From contig CM055823.1 in the NCBI GenBank assembly GCA_029582265.1, positions 10,700,821 to 10,764,820 of the forward strand: a stretch of 64,000 bases of DNA, in the 5' to 3' direction. Under the pieces are notes generated by a model, which searched no databases, was not told where the DNA came from, and was given only the letters and a program-made list of their open reading frames with translations. This DNA comes from Zoroaster sp. YZ-2022. Taxonomy: Eukaryota; Echinodermata; Asteroidea; Forcipulatida; Zoroasteridae. The stretch's first letter is position 1. Each line of letters opens with the position of its first letter. Both the position numbers and the translations under genes were made by a program. Positions 58,855 to 64,000 of this stretch are shown one piece after another.

Positions 58855-59415
58855 TACCAATCAAGAGCTTTAGACCAAGGAAGTTTCATTATAATTCAAC
58901 CATCTTGTTATACCATCAAGAGCTTTAGACCAAGGAAGTTTCACATTATAATTCAACCATCTTGTGATACCATCAAGAGCTTTAGACCAAGAAGTTTCAT
59001 TATAATTCAACCATCTTGTGATACCATCAAGAGCTTTAGACCAAGGAAGTTTCACATTATAATTCAACCATCTTGTGTGATACCATCAAGAGCTTTAGAC
59101 CAGGAAGTTTCACATTATAATTCAACCATCTTGTTATACCATCAAGAGCTTTAGACCAAGGAAGTTTCATTATAATTCAACCATCTTGTTATACCATCAA
59201 GGCTTTAGACCAAGGAAGTTTCACATTATAATTCCAACCATCTTGTTATACCATCAAGAGCTTTAGACCAAGGAAGTTACACATTATAATTCAACCATCT
59301 TGTTATACCATCAAGAACTTTAGACCAAGGAAGTTTCACATTATAATTCAACCATCTTGTTATACCATCAAGAGCTTTAGACCAAGGAAGTTTCACATTA
59401 TAATTCAACCATCTT
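58855..59415. repeat. 57-bp minisatellite, ~10 copies
   Basis: The unit holds ATACCATCAAGAGCTTTAGA, CCAAGGAAGTTTCACATTAT and AATTCAACCATCTTGTT. At 57 bp it equals 19 codons, so the - strand stays open (repeat words WLNYN and WSKALDGITR). Several copies lack three bases (TTTCATTAT) but others have 1- or 2-base indels, which argues against coding selection. Confidence 0.93.
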
Positions 59416-59894
59416 GTCATTTTGTTTTTAATTACCAATCATATACCTTACCTTTAATATATACATATACATTATAGTGTAATGTTTCCCAAATAGAACC
59501 ATCTGGATTTGTAATTGTAAATCATTGTTTCTTTTATTATGAATAACTTTAATATGTAAATGTGACCTGTAAACAATTGAGTTATTGGTATTTCTAGATT
59601 CAGTGGGAACAAGAGCTTTCAAATAACACTTGGGGTTACATTGATCCCCCAGACCACCAGAGGGGATTTGCGGCTTTGTTTCCATCATTGTTTCAAGTTG
59701 TTTGTCAGAACACGATAAATGCTACCAATGAAATTGGCCTGAGGTGAGGTTTTAATTGTCTGATGGAACTGAAAATTTGGAATTCGATATAAGGAGATTT
59801 AGAAATTGCAAATATAATAACAACTAGATATAAGTTTTGTCACAACAAAAACCAGGTGTTCAGATTGAAGTTAAAATGGTTACGTCATTAATTC
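59416..59894. other. Flank of the minisatellite
   Basis: A - strand frame (59428-59688, 86 codons) leads into the array but shows no recognised domain. It could be an exon upstream of the 19-residue repeats, though this is unsupported. Confidence 0.35.
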
Positions 59895-60250
59895 GAAGTG
59901 TTGGAGATTTATAAGTCCATGGACCAAGAATAAAGTATATGAAATTTCAGAGAAGTTCTAATTTATGTGAATGAGGAAGATAATACGTCACAGTAGACAT
60001 CCTGTAAAAAATAATAGGAAAGTTTTATAAGTACATGGACCAAGAATAAAGTATTTGAAATTTCAGAGGTTTTTTATAAGTACATGGACCAAAAATTAAG
60101 TATTTGAAATTTCAGAGAAGTTCTAATTCATGTGAATGAGGAAAATAATATGTCACAGTGAACATGCTGTAAAAATAATAGGAAGGTTTTTATAAGTACA
60201 TGGACCAAGAATAAAAGTATTTGAAAATTATAGAAAGTTCTAATTTATGT
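59895..60250 (+). repeat. ~120-bp tandem repeats, 3-4 copies
   Basis: TATAAGTACATGGACCAAGA, AAGTATTTGAAATTTCAGAG, AGTTCTAATT(T/C)ATGTGAATG and TCACAGTGAACATGCTGTAA recur near 59910, 60028, 60075 and 60195. The third copy is shortened. Confidence 0.85.
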
Positions 60251-61499
60251 AAATAAAATGGGGAAAAAAGTGTATAATTTTGAGATAGCTGGACCATTGA
60301 GAATTGAAAAGGGCATTGGTTGTTTTCAAAATTGCACACAATTATTCTTAACAAATCATTCCTCCATGATGTGACTGTTTCATTATCTCAATAAAGGTGC
60401 TGATATTTGTTTCTGGAGCTACTTTGGTAGAGAAAATTAAGTGCCACTATAAAGTAAACTGCAATGCAGCCATCAGGTATGTCTTATTGTATTGGTAGGT
60501 CCCTACACACCCTTCCAATATAATGCATACCATGCCTAACGACTAACGTTAATGAGGAAAATATTTTCAATAACTTTTAGTTTCTTAAATTTACACAAAT
60601 AATTAATGTAATGATGAAAGTTGCACACCAATAGCATCATGGACGTCTTTGCAAGGGATTAGATTAATATTTGTTTTTTAAATTAATATTACTATACACA
60701 AGGTCAGTCACTAACAGTCATAAGAATCTGACTTCCTTCCTTAATTATTAATAATAATATTGAAGTACATCATTCACTATGTGTATGTGTGGTACTGCCT
60801 ACTGGTAAGCCTACATTTGTACAAACTACGAAGTAAACTCACCAAAACCCTAACTAGCCCCCATATCAAATTCCTCCAAATCAACATGCCCATTTTGTCC
60901 AACAAACGCCGAGTTGACAGTGTAAGTGTGAAGGAGTACCATCGGAAGGGTATACCGTCGTGTACACATGTACGTAAAGCTTGTTTACAAAATCATCAAC
61001 TTTGACCAATTTTTTAAAAGTAATTTCTCGCTGATTTCACCTTTTACTTACCATAGTAAGAGAAGCACCAATCAGGTGTCTGCAGATGACTTCGATGTGC
61101 TTGTGAAAACTTTGAATCAGTAGAAAAGTGGAATGAATTTTCGTTACCTTTACAGCGATATGCTCCACAAACGCGTTATAAGTTTATAAATATATGTGAT
61201 GATCAGCGCCGCAAGTGACCACTAAAGTTTTGAAATTCAACAAACTCAAATAAAATAATTATTAAAGGCACACAAATCAGTAAAGCAGGTACCCAGGTGG
61301 ACATCTCTCGGTGAAACCCCTCTTACATTCCATGTCCACTGTTAAACAATCCGATTAGCGTAACGGAAACATCACGCTAAACTTGGCATTGATAGGATAA
61401 GACGAATTAAATTCTTTTGCACCGATTGTGTAAAGACCACTAAAAATTGCCCTTTATAGTTAAATTTCTAACGCACAAAATGGCGAACATACACTGAAT
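60251..61499. other. Intergenic, no gene seen
   Basis: The frame 60760-61005 has no motif. Nothing supported. Confidence 0.45.
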
Positions 61500-61746
61500 G
61501 TGGGTCATTACGTATGTGGACTTGACGTCATCATGACGTCACTGTTGCAATTTCCTGATCATCATGACTTCACTAGGTTTCATCTACAAGTTAAGGTCTA
61601 ACTATGTGTGAAGTTTGAAGGTTTTTAAACTTGGCAAGTATGTTTTGTTTGCGGACAAGATGGGGAGAAGAAGAAGAAGAAGAAGTAAAAAAAAAAAAAA
61701 AAACCGGACAAAAACAATTGGTGTTTCGAATTGCCCGAACACCTAC
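61500..61746 (+). mobile_element. Helentron/pearl-like element, 3' fragment
   Basis: It shares TTTCATCTAC, ATGTGTGAAGTTTGAAG, (GAA)n (61663-61686), an A-run, ACAAAAACAATTGGTGTTTC and the terminal hairpin GGTGTTTCG/CCCGAACACC (61720-61743) with 33552-34722. Two perfect CRE motifs (TGACGTCA) lie at 61523-61530 and 61534-61541. Core repeats are absent. The Arg/Lys-rich frame here is the (GAA)n tract. Confidence 0.75.
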
Positions 61747-62691
61747 AAACAAGTAGACCTCCCCTCCGATTTTTCACTTTTTCCCACTGTACTGTGAAAT
61801 GGTTTAATGTGACTTGACGCTCATTTCGTTGTAACAGGTCACAAATATGTATAATAGATCATACATAGAACTTTGTCATGAACCAGCCATCTTGGATTCC
61901 CTACAGTCCATGACACCCAGAATTAGGCCGGTGCCTATGATGTGGTGACCCATTTCAGATGTAATCTCTAGTCTCTACCCTGGTCACAGGGCGCTAGACA
62001 ATTACCATGGTGTGATGGTAAACTCTCTGGGTTATTTAACTGTTATACATTCATCAGGGAAATAAAATATGTAGACATTATTTGGCATGAATTGGCTTAT
62101 GACTCATTTTGTGTTCAGAGTTTTTTATATATATATATACAGGGAAATAGATGAACAAAATATATGCACATTCTCTTGAAGTAGTTATTACATTTTCAGA
62201 GTTTGATCATGTTGCAAGTCATGTAACATCTTTAGGTTATTATTGTTAAGAAAACTCTCAAATGGAAGATACAACATTGATAATGTTGGCAACACTTCGA
62301 CAGGGCATGGAATCGGTGACTGAAAATAATATCCCATGAGCGAATGCTGTCCGGGATAACAGTCCGAGGTAAATTATGTAGCCAGTGGCTACATAATTAT
62401 ATTGTCTCTTTAAATGACTGTACTGGAAAATTACACCCTTGCTCCATACGGGTCATTTACCTGATTCCAGGTCGATTTATACTTGATGATTTTATTGAGT
62501 TCTAGTGTTTAAATCCTCTTTAGTTTTTATCAGCCTTGAGAGTCAACCTTGCCATTCAACCTTTCCATTTGGATAAAGCAGTCAGCAGACAGTTAACCTT
62601 GTATTAAGCTGGAAATAATTGCTTTCATTTCATTATGTATTTGACAAGACCATTTTGAGTGACATCTGTCACTATACAGCTTTCTCACATT
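61747..62691. other. Intergenic with a MITE fragment and a hairpin
   Basis: GACAGGGCATGGAATCGGTG near 62298 is one end of the 26458 MITE family, preceded by GATACAACATTGATAATGTT, which recalls the 82-bp satellite. A perfect 11-bp-arm palindrome (ATTATGTAGCC / GGCTACATAAT) lies at about 62367-62391. A short (AT)n tract is at 62128-62140. Confidence 0.5.
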
Positions 62692-63724
62692 TAGGCTTGG
62701 GCGATGACACGATAATATCGAATATCGCGATTTTTTTTTATTCGATTATGATATCGAGAACTTTTCAAATTATCGAGATATCGGCAAATCGCGATGAAAA
62801 AACATATATCGCGAAGAAAAAAATATATCGCGATTAAAAAAAAAAATCCTCGATTGTCAGTCGGGTCAGAAATTCCATGGAAAAAACTTATGGAAGTCTT
62901 TTTCAGCTTTCGGAAGTGAGAAACAAAATCAAACTACTTCTGTGGTAAGCTGACTGTCATATCACAAAGGATCCGCCTAACTCGGCGTTGTTTAAAATCC
63001 ACCGCCACTCAAAGAAATCTATTCAGACGGATTAAGCGTTGGGGATTTGAATGGGGGGTATACATTTGATCTAACAACGTGTATAGACAATGTTTACGTC
63101 TCGCTGTCTATCCATGGTGGTCTGTGACTGGCTGGCGCACCACGTGCGAGTACATTATATTATGCATATTTAAATATAAGCAGAATATGGGTGTTACATT
63201 AAAAATCGACAACAAAATAACATTTGCAGTAATTGCAGGTGCTCTGTGCTCACATTAGTCATGAAATAAATCAAAGCATGTGTGAGTACAATCTTAATCC
63301 AAACTCACATTTTCCGAAGTACAAATGCCGTGTCACAATCACATGTTTTTTTTCTCCACGCACGGTAAGAGACTATGCAGGAACAAACCTAGTCACGTGT
63401 TTATACTATGACATAGTCACGTGGAACGCGAGTCACGTGAACTTGGGCTGATGATTTGATTGTGACGCACAATGCAGTAACCGTCCCATAATTATTACAA
63501 ACGAATTTGGCAATGGTGCACTCGTGAACGGCGCGATTCCACGTATCTCTCAGGTAAGCACTGGCAATTTATTGTGACACGTGTATATGGGTACATTCCT
63601 GCTATTATCGGCTCTAAAGTACTCATGCGTGAAAAAAATAATCGTGTATTATCGAAAATCGCGATATATATTTGACGATAATTATATCGTGGATGAAAAA
63701 AAAAATCAATATCGCCCAAGCCTA
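62692..63724. mobile_element. hAT-like element 'TAGGCTTGGGCGAT', 1.03 kb, 8-bp duplication
   Basis: The ends TAGGCTTGGGCGAT and ATCGCCCAAGCCTA are flanked by a perfect 8-bp repeat CTCACATT (62684-62691 and 63725-63732). The interior shares GAGAAACAAAATCAAACTAC and ATTATCGGCTCTAAAG words with the 414-bp copy at 51468-51881. It has about 600 extra bases (roughly 62947-63545) that the short copy lacks. That extra part is GC-richer, has no transposase frame, and carries several CACGTG E-boxes. Either the short copy is a deletion derivative or the long one holds a captured or nested segment. Confidence 0.92.
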
Positions 63725-63732
63725 CTCACATT

Positions 63733-64000
63733 GTTACAAGCACGGTAAGTACAAAGTTATTTTCTGTAAAATTGGTTTCTTTATTTATAGTTGCAAAACC
63801 AAAGTTACAGCTGCAAATGAAAGTGATTCCAAGGTGAAATTTGACACCAAAAATACAAAAACATCACTTTAAATTAACTTATCACGTATTTGAAATATAG
63901 TTTTGTTTTATTTCAAACAGAATGTTAAAGTCAAAACATTTTTCTTGTAACCTGGGAATATCTTTTGATTCTGTTACTCATGGCATTTAATGTCATTTAA
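63733..64000. other. Right edge, no gene seen
   Basis: Nothing recognised. The short frame 63672-63872 begins inside the hAT end. Confidence 0.5.

Noticed and set aside
61615..61797. Small basic Arg/Lys-rich protein
   Set aside because: The basic run is the (GAA)n and A-run of a Helentron-like 3' end.

Overview
This is a gene-poor, AT-rich metazoan genomic window, dense in repeats. It contains no prokaryotic operons, no rRNA and no stand-alone tRNA gene. Nearly all open frames are translations of simple repeats, satellites or transposon remnants. The repeats suggest a marine deuterostome invertebrate, most likely an echinoderm. The signs are tRNA-headed SINEs with the GCGCTATATAA...(ATT)n ending, a foldback element built like the sea urchin TU elements, and Penelope-like, L2/CR1-like and Helentron/pearl-like sequences. 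The species cannot be named from this alone.

Layout. 1-3.2 kb: inverted/direct repeat cluster, ATACAT microsatellite, ~152-bp satellite. 3.2-14 kb: no gene, several MITEs, a shared Penelope-like module in two copies, a perfect MARE-type site. 14.3-15.7 kb: frameshifted relic (- strand) of a widespread uncharacterised metazoan protein family. 16-18 kb: tandem exon-like repeats on the - strand. 20.3 kb: SINE. 21.8 kb: duplicated inverted CCAAT pair. 23-27 kb: 1.8-kb foldback palindrome between two copies of a ~340-bp direct repeat. 28.8 kb: hAT MITE with intact 8-bp target duplication. 29.4-30.1 kb: non-LTR reverse transcriptase relic, then a possible solo LTR. 33.5-34.7 kb: a nearly complete Helentron/pearl-like element, with partial copies at 49.4, 54.2 and 61.6 kb. 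35.7-36.4 kb: Penelope-like GIY-YIG relic. 38-41 kb: an unrecognised ORF and three MITEs. 42.6-46 kb: a single probable MED23 exon (- strand) abutting a ~3.3-kb, 35-bp minisatellite. 51.5 and 62.7 kb: two copies of one hAT family with target duplications. 52.1-52.9 kb: relic of a second uncharacterised metazoan protein family. 57-60 kb: three more tandem arrays, one interrupted by a SINE dimer.

The only piece that looks like a host protein gene is the MED23-like exon at 42601-42724. The 35-bp minisatellite begins exactly at its splice acceptor, and each unit carries a polypyrimidine tract, a CAG and the first bases of the exon. The array is therefore about 90 tandem copies of a candidate 3' splice site, and this is the most unusual feature here. 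Frequent one- to two-base indels in relics, in the exon and at one edge of the array suggest either decay or incompletely polished long-read sequence, so frameshifts should be read with caution.
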